Shown in pieces: positions 12,702 to 23,833 of a stretch of DNA of 64,000 bases. The DNA is taken from NCBI GenBank assembly GCA_050084515.1, contig CM114273.1, forward strand, positions 40,238,001 through 40,302,000. The letters run 5' to 3'. Position 1 is the first letter of the stretch, and each line of letters opens with the position of its first letter. The notes under the pieces were generated by a model, which was not told the origin of the DNA, did no database searches, and worked only from the letters and a program-made list of their open reading frames with translations. A program made the translations under genes and the position numbers. This stretch comes from Blasia pusilla. Taxonomy: Eukaryota; Marchantiophyta; Marchantiopsida; Blasiales.

Positions 12702-13389
12702 CTCACCCCTCTTTAGAAGTTGATGCCCTCATCAATGCAAACCTTTGTTATGTCAAGTCTCCTGGGCAGCCTATCCCTTGACATTGAATTGCGTTCTGGT
12801 GGCTAACCCGCAATTCCTCTTAGTCTATAGTTGTCGCTTTGCACCACTTAGAATTATTAGCCTCTCCTCTTTGATAAGTCTGGACTGGTTCCAAAGAACT
12901 AACCTATCAAATAAGCTACTAAGTGTGCAACCTTAGACTCTTCTGGCTCATTCCTGTAAACATCACACTTGTTTACCTGGTCTACAAATCGTACTACTAT
13001 TGGGTCGCTCTCGTATTCGACTTAGGCGCGTCACTAAGTTTACTTATGTAGCCACAAGTAAGATCACCCCAAGCCCCAAGACAAATTCATCTGCCCCGCC
13101 GACGCTAGGGCGAGCCCAAGTGTAATCCAACACAAGGTCCTGTTCTAGGTGCTTATCCACATACGAGCTCTCACCTCAAATACTCCTTGTCTGTCCTCTT
13201 GACTTACATCCTACGCCTATGATGAACGACTCATAGCCCTGCACTACCACATACAAATTGCAATCAACTCTGGCATCGAATCTCCAAATCCATACACTCC
13301 TTTATTGCAACACTAGCATATTCTAGTTACAACGGCCTTCGGCCCAAGATTCCAATGGGTACAAGTCATGTCTCTAGCTTCTCCTCGTA

Positions 13390-16076
13390 CTAACGTATGT
13401 GCTTCCCTTGCGTTCGCTTGAAGTCTCGCAACAACTCTTGCGCGTGTTCCAAATCCGCCTCCGCAATCCAAGTCGCCTCCTTCACATGGTAGCCCTTCCA
13501 TTTAACCAAGTATTCATACTTGTTGGCCTGACTCCTCGAACATAAGATGATCTCCACCTCAAACTCCGGCTCCTCATTTATGATCACCGGGTGCGGTCTC
13601 ACCACCTGTCTCCGCTCGAAACGTCCATTATCTTGAAGATATTTCTTCAACAATGACACATGAAAGGTCGGGTGAATCTTGAACTCGATTGGCAGCCCTA
13701 ATGTATACACATCCTCAAACGGGTTTGCCACAATCACATACGGTCCAACATACTTGGCAGACAGCTTCGCAGACAACTCTTTCGGAAGAGTGAGATTCTT
13801 CACACTCAACCACACTTGCTCTCCAACTTGGAATCGTACTTGGCGCCGACTCTTGTTAACATGCTTAACGTACCTCATTTGAGCCTTTGCAAGACTTCGC
13901 CTTGCTCGCTCTTCCCGTTCTCGCATTTCTACCAACAAACGTTCTGCCGTCGTTTGTTGTGATTGTGCCAATGTAGTACCCTTCGAAAGGGCTAGGTCAA
14001 GAGGCCCTTCTGGCTCTCGTCCATTCGCCAGGAGAAACGGAGATTCTCCAGTTAAAGAATTCTTGGTCAAGTTGTAGCAATACTGCGCCATGCTCAGCCA
14101 CTTGACCCAATCAGCATTGAATTGGGTGGATTCCGCAACGGCTTATACGACGTCGCAAATGTTTCTCAATAGCTGGTGGCGTGCTCACGGTTTGCCGAGG
14201 AGCATTGTTTCAGATCGGGATCCAAAGTTTACTAGTGCTTTCTGGAAGCACTTGTTCAGGAGGTTTAAGACCAAGCTGAGTTTCACTACGGCTTTCCACC
14301 TATAGACGGATGGACAGACTGAAAGGTAAACTCAATCGTGAATCAGTCTTTAAGGAATTATGTCAGTGCTGATTGAGCATGCCACCAGCTATCAAGAAAT
14401 AGTTGCGACGTCGTATAAGCCGTTGCGGAATCCACCGTCGGCACGAATCTCGCCAACTTGCTAAACCGATCAACAATCACAAGTATAGCATTGTATCCCT
14501 CAGATTCCGGAAGACTCGTGATGAAATCCATACTCACACTTTGCAAGGGTCCTTCTGGGATCTGCAAGGGATGCAGCAAGCCTTGTTTCTTATCATAAGA
14601 AACTCTATTCGCTTGGCAGGTCACACATGTCTTCACATATTGAGCAACATCATCTTTCATGTTGGGCTAAAAAAACGGCTTCGACAGAACAGCCAGCATA
14701 GATTTCTCTCCTTTATGTCCTGCCAAGGGTCCGTTGTGACACTTCGCTAACACTTTGGTTTGCATCTTGCCTTGCCCTATATAGATCCTACTCTGCTTGA
14801 ACCTTAGTAAACCGTGCCTCAAACTTATGTTGGCCATCTTCTCTTCCTGCTTCAACTTCCTAAGGTACTCCCCTGCGTGAGCATCCTTCATATATCCTTC
14901 ACGAATCCTTCTTTCTAGGTCTATTTCTTTAGGGAACATTGCTCTCAAGACCTGTGTCATTGATGGCATGTGTTCCTCCTTGCGACTCAACGCATGTGGA
15001 ATCACATTATCTTTACCTGGCTTGTGAATCAACTCAACATCCATCAGCACCAAGGTATCATGCTATCTCCGTTGTTTCGGTGTCACTCGATCCTGGGTCT
15101 CAAAATACTTGAGTGATATATTATCGGTGAATACTCGAGTCCTGTGGAGCCCTAAATAATGCCGCCACTTCCTCAAGAAATGGACCACCGCGAACAACTC
15201 TTTCTCATGAGTGGGCCATCTTCTTTCAGTATCGCTAAGCTTCTTGCTCTCCTATGCTATAGGTCTCCCTTCTTGCACCAACATTCTTGAAACCTCGAAA
15301 TCACTAGCATCTCTATGCACTTCGAAAGGTTTGTCAAACTCCGGAAGCTTCAATAGTGGTTCCTGCGATAGAATTTGCTTCACTCGGCTGAATGCCTCAT
15401 TAACTTCCTGGGTCCAAGTCGTGTTGGCAAACTTTGCTGTCCAATCCGTGAGAGGTCTCACAATTCTCGAAAAGTTTTTCACATAAGTGCGATAGAACTG
15501 CACCGCACCTATGAACCTCCTCATCCCCTTTACTGTGGATGGGGGTTCCCACTCAACAATCGCTTTCACCTTCTCCATGTCTGGACTGACGCCATCTGCG
15601 CTAACTACGTGACCCAAGAATTTGATCTTGCTCAACCCGAATTCACTCTTCTCTACATTTGCATACAGATGATTCGCCCTTAGCTTTGACAAAACCGCTC
15701 TCACATGTCGAACGTGCTCCTCTAGTGACTTCGAATAGATAAGTATGTCATCAATATAGATGATAACCTACTCATCCATTTCCTTGTGAAAAATGGAGTT
15801 CATCAATGTGGTGAACGTTGGAGGCGCGTTACATAGACCGAAAGGCATCACTACAAACTCAAAGGAACCGTATCTTGTCCTACACGCAGTCTTCTCCACA
15901 TCTGCCTCGGCAATCCGGATCTGGTAATATCCTGACTTCAAGTCAATCCAACTGAAATATCTCGTGCCTGCCAGCCTATCGAAGAGATCATCTATCCTCG
16001 GAAGAGCATAATTGTTCCGAACCGTCACTTTATTCAACGCACGGTAATCAACATATAGCCTCATCTTTCCATCCTT
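13390..16076 (-). pseudogene. B1 pol: RT, RNase H, integrase, chromodomain (decayed)
   Basis: Reverse transcriptase begins at 16064 with [12 protein letters not shown] and shows [10 protein letters not shown]. The catalytic YIDD box is preserved, but a stop (TAG for Tyr) lies four codons before it. RNase H (TDNISLKYF), the integrase zinc-binding domain (HNGPLAGHKG ... CVTCQANR) and core start (DFITSLPES) follow. The core is disrupted by an inverted duplication (14126-14435). The last frame (14091-13390) carries the integrase C-terminus and a canonical chromodomain (YEYLVKWKGY, EATWIAEADL). Chromodomains of such integrases are thought to bind methylated histone H3 and direct insertion into heterochromatin. 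Several in-frame stops make it non-functional. Confidence 0.88.
14126..14435. repeat. 62-bp inverted duplication around an inverted integrase segment
   Basis: The 62 bases at 14126-14187 (plus strand, starting GTGGATTCCGCAACGG) reappear, with a few changes, as the reverse complement at 14374-14435. Between them integrase core sequence (VSDRDPKFTSAFWKHL, TDGQTER) is encoded on the plus strand, opposite to the rest of B1. AATCAGCA-like words mark both edges. Confidence 0.85.
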
Positions 16077-17400
16077 GACATCTCCCTCGACGTGTTAGGT
16101 GGTAGGACTCTACCTCCTCCATGGGCAGCTCCACCATCCTGTCGGGCAACTCCAACTCCCTGTCCCCCAACGGGACCACCTGGTGCACGATCTCTAGTCC
16201 CACCTGGACCGGCTACTCGCTCTGGTGCCCTCTTTGGCCCTCAGTCCGAACGTAACTCAGGATGTAAAATGAAACACCTGGCGCGTGTATGACCATACCT
16301 CTGACAATAGTCACACTGATAACCTCCTGGTGCAGCACCATCTCCTCCTCCATGCTGAGGCACACGTCCATGACCCTTACAAGTGCAATCGCACTGATGA
16401 TGGGCTCCACCACATGACCAAAAAGTAATAGTAGGCGGCTGCTGCTGAGCCACATATGAAGGCACAGGTCTCTATGGCACGGTCGCGGTATCTTCCCTGA
16501 GCTCGTGGTGCCACAGTCGACCTATCTCAGAGTCCACGTTGCTGCACAGGAAGTACAGACAATCGTGACTGCACTCGCCCACAACCTATGGTGGCTATAC
16601 TCTCCTCCGCCATGTTGCGCTCAATGTTCTCGGTGGTCCTAAAAAAATCTCTCAACGTAGGGGAGGTGTTCATAAGAAGCACCCCCTCCTGCACCCGTGT
16701 CGGCAGGGTCTGGTTGAGCATCGCGTACCATGATTGGATAGCCTGAGCCTCTGTCACCCCCTTGAGTGACGTTGATCAACCGGCATAAAGCGAGTGTAAG
16801 CCTCACGTAAACTCTCACCCGGACGCCTCTGGAAGTCGTGGATGCTTCGTAACTTCTCTGTAGCTCACCCTCAACTCAACAAAGAACTCAACCACGGGGT
16901 TGAACTTGGGACAAACCTGACTAGACGGTGCAACTGCTCCACTACGAGTGACCACTCCTAAAACATCACTAGTGGAAGAGGAAGTAGCCTCTCCTGACTC
17001 CTCCTCCTTATTTGGGAACGGCTCCATCCATGACACATAGTGTGGGTCATAGTAGAGTCGCCATGCCTCAATCTCTTGGGCATATCTGTGGGAGAACTCA
17101 TGGTAATCGTCCATGGATGCCCCCTCTAAATGTTGGAACATATCATTCTATGTTGTAAACGGGTTGAACTCTCTAGAGTTCCTAGCCCGCTGTGAGTCAC
17201 ACCAACTCCTAAACTCTGCAATGAAGTCGTGTAGCTCTATGGTGCCTACAACATTCGAAAACCTACGCGGTCATCTACCCTCGTCGTCCATCCCCTACGC
17301 CCAACTTGTAGGACCACTTAATGTGTACGGTGGATCACTAACACACTCCTCTACACACTCCCCCTTGTTTGAAGATGACACAGAAGGAGATCGAGGTGGT
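16077..17400 (-). pseudogene. Family A gag (copy A2)
   Basis: From high to low: a gag-like N-terminal region (FQHLEGASMDDYHEFSHRYA at about 17080-17141), an acidic linker, a helical region (EAQAIQSWYAMLNQTLP at about 16700-16757), then a zinc knuckle CDYCQRYGHTRARC (CX2CX4HX4C, about 16280-16325). Upstream of the knuckle is a degenerate Cys/His cluster (CGGAHHQCDC), and a Gly-rich tail follows (to 16077). Frameshifts break the frame. Gag would form the particle, and the knuckle would bind RNA. The matching region of copy A3 is at 37302-38575 on the plus strand. Confidence 0.85.
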
Positions 17401-19063
17401 CTCTCATGTGAAGAACCTCGAAACCTCGCACCACTCTGGGTAAACCCTCCAGAACTACTCTCACGTCCACTACCTCGCCTCGAAAAATCCTGAAAGAACG
17501 CCGTGATGGTCCTCGTGCCCCTCTCACACGATCACTCTCAACCTCGCGAGTAATCCCTCAAACACTCATCCCAAACATGCGGCACTCGATCTACACTCTC
17601 CCTCCCCGAGACAGGTAACGTGCGGCAACAAGCGGCATGGTGCGGCAAATCGACCAGGCTATCATCTCATTGACAATCTACCCTCAACTTCAGACATACC
17701 ACACAGGTCTATGTCCCCTAAACCACATACTTAAATGATGCTCTCAGCCTCCACACAACCCAAATAAACTACCAAAATCCCAGAGTCCCTCACGCGTGCA
17801 GGGTAAAGGATCAGAATGGATAACCTGAACACATGTCGATGTCGCTCCTCAAAAACTGCAAATCTTGACCCCTACTCGATTGTAGAGACAACTCCTCCAA
17901 TCAACAAGTCATACTCCTCCCATACTGACGCTGCTCAAAACTCCTCGATAGACAGTGCGGTTCCAGCGGAACGATGCGGCGTTGCAGGCGGCACGGCCCT
18001 CGATGGTGGGATGCGGCACTCGGCGTCATACCCTCCTCAATCAACAATAAACCCACACTCTGCTCCACAATGACAGTGTGGCTTTGCAATCGAGACGGTG
18101 CGGTGCGGCGAGGAGCGGCATGGCACGGCAATCGGTGGCGCGTTGCGGCTATGGGCGTCACGACACGGTACTTGATTTTCGTCGAGCGGCTACCAATCAC
18201 AACATTGCAACATGAAATCAAAACTCAAACACCATAAGCGGAGGTCATATGCCATCACAGGTTGATGACAAAACTGTGATGATGATGGCGGCCAAAACAA
18301 AGTACGTGTTGGCGACGCAAGTCAAAGAATCAAACGTCGTGGAAGACTCTCCACTCCGTAATGGCGGCAATGGCAACCAAAGGATGGACAACGGACGGTA
18401 GACCATTGAAGATGACGGTTGACTGCTAATGATGACGGCTGACTAGTGACAGTGATGGTTGACCGTCGATGACGGAGTGTGGACTATGACTATGATGACG
18501 ACGGCCGCCGTCGGCGTGGTGGCTGGTTTAGGGTCTAAACAATTTAACCCTAAAAATCGCCTAGCAATAGCAATTTTCCAAGATTTACCATAACTTTTTG
18601 CTCGCAACTCCAAATTGCTTATTATTTATTGCACAACATGCACAGCTTCACGATCTACGACAACGACAAAAAATACATTAGAATCAAACATTTCAATAAA
18701 ATCTGACGGGGACTGTTGTAAAGCCCAATGTCTCTTTCTCCTACACAAAATTTGGCAGCACTTCCGCGCTGATTTCTCCTAACAAAAATGTAAAACCTGT
18801 AAAAATACAAATCAGCAAGCTACATGGTGCTCCCAAGAGCACCGGCATGGGGAAACCCGCCCCCATACTCAATCTCTATCAAAAATTAGGCAGCGCATCC
18901 GCGCGCCACTCTTCCATACGAAAAATTGGCAAATGCAAAGAACAATCAAAGCAGCCCTTGCTCCGATGAGCACTCCCATGAGCCACTGAATGGGGAACAC
19001 GGTCCCCAACCTGCAAGATCCTCCATGAAGCTCTCTCACTTTCTCACTCTCTCATTCTCTCTT
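17401..19063 (-). other. 5' leader of family A copy A2
   Basis: A stretch of about 1.65 kb between the 5' LTR and gag without a credible reading frame. It contains many imperfect GATGACGG-type repeats (about 18330-18500) and a CTAAACC-containing block also present in A3 (about 36240-36280), so it is part of the element. Bases directly after the LTR (AAGAGAGAATGAG) do not look like a usual plant tRNA primer-binding site. Confidence 0.65.
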
Positions 19064-19578
19064 TGTAAAGTAAGATCCAATCTCTCTCTACACCATCTCA
19101 CACCATAGCTCTCAAAGGTGTGCACTCTCTCTCATGTCAAACCAAACCCACTCTCCTAATGAGAGGCTTGGGTTACACTCACAAGGCAAGGGACCATAGC
19201 TCCGCCGCCTCATGTCAAGAGGTTCAACAAAGAGAGAATGAGCTCTCAAGCTCTCTCTCCTTGAGGTATACCCCTCCCCTCTCCCGAGCTCTCTCCATGG
19301 TAACCTATGCTCCCAAGTCACCTGTTTGGCTCTTGACCTGATGTAGGAGGTCAAGGGCCACTTACAAAAATAGAAAGTTGATCATATACTCAAAATGGTA
19401 CTTACCTAAAATAGTAAGTTCCTCAATATGGTTCCAAATAAGCCGAAACGAAGGGGAAACCTGCTCTCTCAAGTTTCCCGAGGCCTCAACAAGTCATCCT
19501 CGAGCTACTGAGCCTGTCCTCCACTACTCACAAAGGCGCTCTACTAGATCTCACCGATCTATCCTAAAAGACGTGACA
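19064..19578 (-). repeat. 5' LTR of family A copy A2
   Basis: On the minus strand it runs TGTCACGTC at 19578 to TTTACA at 19064, giving TG...CA ends and 515 bp. It shares the body of the LTRs at 10496-11025 and 35072-35734, including GAACCTCTTGACATGAGGCG. Flanking bases on the plus-strand side are AGAAAG. No matching 5-bp target duplication was found at the rearranged other end. Confidence 0.85.
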
Positions 19579-20362
19579 AGAAAGAAAATAGGATGAGGGA
19601 TCCCTTCCACGTTCGAATAAATAATTTCCAAGAGCAAAGAACCCTAAGGAAAGACATCACAAAATAAAATGAACAACTTCCAATTGAAACATAGTTACAA
19701 AATCTATATTATCATTTAGAGAGTGCCCTCTTGATTTTTGAACACTTCTCCTTGACACATGGAGGTTGGTGCTCTCGGCCAACGCCGGTCTAATTAGCAT
19801 CTTTAGGTTACTCAAGGGTCTATTTTTGGGGGTCAGTTAAGTTAAGTCACTCAGGGTCAATTTTGGGGTCACACCTTTTAGGGTCATGATGGATAAGATT
19901 GAATTATCCATCAATACCCTAAACCATACATGGAACTAGCATAAACTATTAAAAGATGATGAAGGATCCCATCTAAAAAGATTTCAAGAGATCTCCAAAA
20001 CACGGTGGTTTTTTTTTCTTTCTAAAACAAGTAATTTTCCATAATACCTAAGCTCAAATTGTAATTTGAAGTTCATTCAAATCCGACCTGCTGTTTGATA
20101 CAAAATGCAAAGATCCATGTTAGTTTTAGTATTTTTTTCGTGCAAATAAGAAAATAAGCGGAAATTTTCAGATTTCAACTCGTAACATAGGTTCTTCTTG
20201 GCCATTGCTCACAAGGCCACATGCCTCGGCAAGACGTGTTCAAGGTCGAGGGATTTTTTTCATGTGAAGTGGCACATCGTTGATATTTCATAATTGGGAA
20301 AATAATTAGTGAATACAAGGATAGCCTACATGGAGAGGAAAAGAAACAAGAGTATATGTAGG
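19579..20362. other. Short intergenic spacer
   Basis: About 780 bp of AT-rich sequence between the family A LTR and the family B LTR. I see no open frame of interest, no repeat and no recognised element. Confidence 0.5.
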
Positions 20363-21230
20363 TGTCGCGACACTCATAACCAAACGAACACCAAATAGGC
20401 ACCGAGTGCAACATCAGAAGTCAAGTGGACTCACGCTAGGATGATCGCGCTTTGGAGAGGCTTTTGGAAGGTCTCTTGGAAAAGTCTAAGCGATGAAACG
20501 CGGAACAGAGTTGTGCGTTTCATACGTTAGTGGTCGCGACCAGGAAACCTAGACCAAACGCGAACCAAGACTTGAGATGAGTTGACTTTTGGAAGGTTGG
20601 TTGCCAAAGAGGTGAGAACCAATTTTGGAACGCAACTAGTGTTTGGGGAAGTTTACTGTATTTTGGACCATAACGTTTAGTTCCAAGATGCGTTCGGGAC
20701 TAATAAGGGTGCGTTGGAAAGCTTATCTTGTGGCGCTTCCAACGCACCAAATATTTCAGAAAACGCATAAGTAGAGACTGAGATATTGGCCAAAAAATAT
20801 TGTGAGAGCAATCGGGTCGAGGGCAACTTTGAGGGGCCTGGCTGTCATTCCCTAAAGTTAGGGGGACCCCAGAGATCTCCATAAGTACTTGTAAGGGAGG
20901 AGTCTCTCCAAGATGTCTTGGAACACGAATCCCCACTTTGAGCACCAAACGACGTCTCAAGGGCACGAGATGGAACGGGAGTTTGGCGTTGGAACTCGAA
21001 ACCCAAACCTGATCCGAGAGAGTGGACTTTGTACGTCACACTTGGATTCGGCACCGTGCTTCATTTTGTGTGAGTCTTGGTTAGGGACTTATTGGATGTC
21101 TATCGGACAGTTGGAACTGTCAGGCACGAAACGCCGTTTGAGGTTCGTGAACCAACCAGAAAGTCTATCCCAAGTCTTTCGAGACTTGCATGTGTTGTAA
21201 ACCGCGAAACTAGGAAGGGTGAGCTTGATG
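20363..21230 (+). repeat. Lone diverged family B LTR (B3)
   Basis: It begins TGTCGCGACACTCATAACC at 20363, matching the B1 and B2 LTR starts. It continues through ACCAAACGCG, a TGCGTTGGAAAGC block, the CCCAAACCTGATCC block and GTGAGCTTGATGAG near 21220, all found in B2 (44574-45420, reverse orientation). No family B internal sequence lies beside it, so it may be a solo LTR. The exact 3' end is uncertain because B2, the only comparison, is itself cut here. Confidence 0.75.
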
Positions 21231-22859
21231 AGAGACCGAGACGAGAACTCGGAAAGTTAGCCCGCTGATTGATCCAGATCTGACTAACCACAGTGCGTGT
21301 TTGGATGCAGATCGACGTCGAGAGCATGATCTGCTGAATGCACGCTTCCGCAACAACAAAGATTAACGTTCAAGGAAATTAGGCGCAAGACAGTAGGGGC
21401 CGTATAGAAAATCTTCCATTTCTCGTAAATGTTTTTACTAATTTCAAATGAAATCGGAGATTTCTGAATTTAACAAACTGCTGATCACTCCAAAGTCCGG
21501 ATCGCCGTGATCATAGGAGGAGGTCCTCTAGGTAAAACGTAACTTGATCTTACCTAGTGTCCCGTGTCTTATAGCGAATTCACAGCCTGAATTTTGTCCT
21601 CTCCAGAATTCTTGTCATCCGATCTCCTTTAATTATGAAGGCCTTTATTTTTCCTCCCCCGCGTTTTTTGGGCAAAGCTCGAGAAGAATCTGCTCCAATG
21701 TAGCCCAGACGTGGCTGTCTTTAGCGTCAGCTCCGGGAGGAAGTCGGGCCCATCGATCGAGAGAGCGAAAGGGGGGGGGAGAGAGACACACTGCATGTGC
21801 AGGGATTCGCCGGTATCGAGGAGAGAGAGAACGAGCCCGAACCCGTGCCCTCCTTTCCCGGCGCAAATGCGACTGGTGCAGCTACTGTCTCGGATGGGAT
21901 GTAATATCGCTCGTTGAAACGTTGGCGGTCAATCTTACTGTTGCAGCTCATCGGCTCATGTGGCACAACCTGTTGTAAAGCTGCATTTCAGAGCTCCACA
22001 GTCTTTGTTTGCGAAATCAAATCTGGCAGAACAAAGATTTCGACATGTTTCCCGAAAAAAAGAAACGGTAGATCGTCGTCCCTTGTTACGCCGCGAATTT
22101 TATGCTGCGCTCCTCGGACCTCCATCTACGCGGAGGAGAAGGTCAAACGGGATATTCTACGTCCACTCATACGCTTCAGATAAGCGGAAAAGCGGAGCGC
22201 ACCCGAAAAGAGCTCGCAGGATGAAATAAGAGCGGTCGGTTCTCATCGAGAGCTTCGTACGTCGGGTGGTGGCGCTCGCCGGAGGGAAAACTCTTGGGCT
22301 TGCACAATTCTCCAAATGTTAGTCCTACTAAACACCGGCGCTGATTTATTTACATGTAGGGAAGCACTTTTGTCGTAAGACTACGGAAGCAGGCTCCACC
22401 TCCCTGCCCGTCCATAATGACGCCAGGAAGAATGAACTTTTGCGCAGTCAAAGTCCTCATCGTCCCGCGGCAATCAGCGAACCTTTTGCAGGTCCTTAGA
22501 CGAACGAACTGTACACGGCGTCATGTGTTTTATCCTCCCATACGGACGGACAGATGCCGAGCGTTCATTCCTTTTCGGTTTCTCCCCTTTTTTTTTTCTT
22601 TTTTTTCCCCCTTCTTTTTAATACCAAAAGGTCCTTTCCATCGACCCTCGGAGAAAACACCCGCAACGAAACCCGATATCGAGCGAGCTTCGTGGACTTC
22701 CCCTAACTGCGCCCGCCGGGCCTACCGACCAACCGCAGACTCTACCATGGCGCTCACCGTCACAGAACTTCCCGGCGTGTGGGGAATCGATCTAAGCCCT
22801 AATCTTCCCCCTTTTTTTTTCGTACCGGTCTATTAGGGTTCCGTTAATGAGGCGCGCTA

Positions 22860-23400
22860 GGAGTTATGCTAGTGGAATCAACCCCCATTTATTTCTTCAT
22901 AATTGGTCTATTTGTTGGCTCCGTCATTAGGCTTGCTCCGAACTCACGCCTTGCCACCTTGGCCCTTTGGCCCTTTGGGGGAGCGAATGAATCCATTACC
23001 CGGACGATACATTCCAATCGAATGAATTATCCCCATTCCAGCTGCTCATAAGTGGTCTACTTGACTTTTTTGGTTAGGCTCAAGCGAAATTTATGCCAGG
23101 GGGAATCAATTCCGTGTCCATCTTACCGCCTCCGTTAGTTAGGCTTGATAGTAATAACTTACGCCACTGAACTGAAATCAATCCATGTCCATCTCTCCCT
23201 CCCCTCCGAGCTAGGATTCCATGCTACCAGTTGTAATTAAAAAAAAAATTGGTCTCCACCAACTCTTAGTTAGTGCAATGGAGTCACGCCCTGAGAACTC
23301 TACACGTGGAACTGAAATAACTCTTATCCCTAGATAGATCTCTTCTTAAGGCAAGTGGTCTATTTGGGGGTTTGAAGAGATCTTCTTTGGTATTCTATAG
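22860..23400. repeat. Degenerate direct repeats, about 100-130 bp spacing
   Basis: GTGGTCTATTTG- or GGTCTACTTG-like words, GTTAGGCT, ACGCC and AATCAA(T/C)CC recur in the same order about four times between 22905 and 23370. The copies are much diverged, and the unit cannot be fixed without alignment. Confidence 0.4.
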
Positions 23401-23810
23401 AAATAGAAAGAAAGATTGGGAAGCGCGAACGTCCGAATTTGGCACTTCCCCTCTCCCAACGCACCATTGGACACACCAATTCGGTTGTCGAGTCGTCGTT
23501 ACAACTTTTGCACCGTCACCATTAAAAAATTGGGTTTCTCGTCGTTAGGCGGTGCAGGTCGACGTATACAGTGTGTCCGAGAAGGTAGGAAAATTTTCAA
23601 AGGGAAGGACGAGGAGGGCCGACTGTTGTGACATTCATGGACTCATGGAGTTCACGATGATGAACTTCCATTCAAATGTTTGCCACTTGGCAAACCATAG
23701 TTTCGTGTTCGTAGCCAGCAAGACAACAATTTGGGGAGGATGGAAAACCCGTCAATCAAGAAGATAGAAAGGGTAAATTCAAAGAAGCGATGAGTCCCCA
23801 AAGGCCATGA

Positions 23811-23833
23811 CGGACGGACGGACGGACGGACGG
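23811..23833. repeat. GGAC tetranucleotide microsatellite
   Basis: About five and a half perfect CGGA units followed by a G-rich stretch. Confidence 0.9.

Larger units (their letters stand above)
12190..16076 (-). mobile_element. Family B chromovirus copy B1, 5'-truncated
   Basis: A minus-strand Ty3/gypsy element holding reverse transcriptase, RNase H, integrase and a chromodomain (13390-16076), a 3' untranslated region (12702-13389), and part of a 3' LTR (12199-12701). Gag, protease, the first part of reverse transcriptase and the 5' LTR are missing. The high-coordinate end joins family A gag at 16076/16077. The low-coordinate end cuts the LTR and joins family A integrase at about 12190-12198. 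It is related to copy B2 (44574-49490) and the lone LTR at 20363. Confidence 0.85.
10496..19578 (-). mobile_element. Family A Ty3/gypsy copy A2, with B1 nested inside
   Basis: The outer element has a 5' LTR at 19064-19578, a GC- and trinucleotide-rich leader (to about 17400), gag (16077-17400), then a break where family B element B1 occupies 12190-16076. It resumes in the middle of the integrase core (12189 down), followed by the PHD finger and 3' LTR (10496-11025). Protease, reverse transcriptase, RNase H and the integrase N-terminus are missing. The nested insertion was therefore accompanied or followed by deletion of several kilobases of A2, and of the 5' half of B1. The two LTRs are alike enough to belong to one insertion. 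Confidence 0.8.

Noticed and set aside
22417-22836. 139-codon plus-strand frame with a Phe-rich stretch
   Set aside because: The Phe stretch comes from poly-T. No domain or splice context was found.
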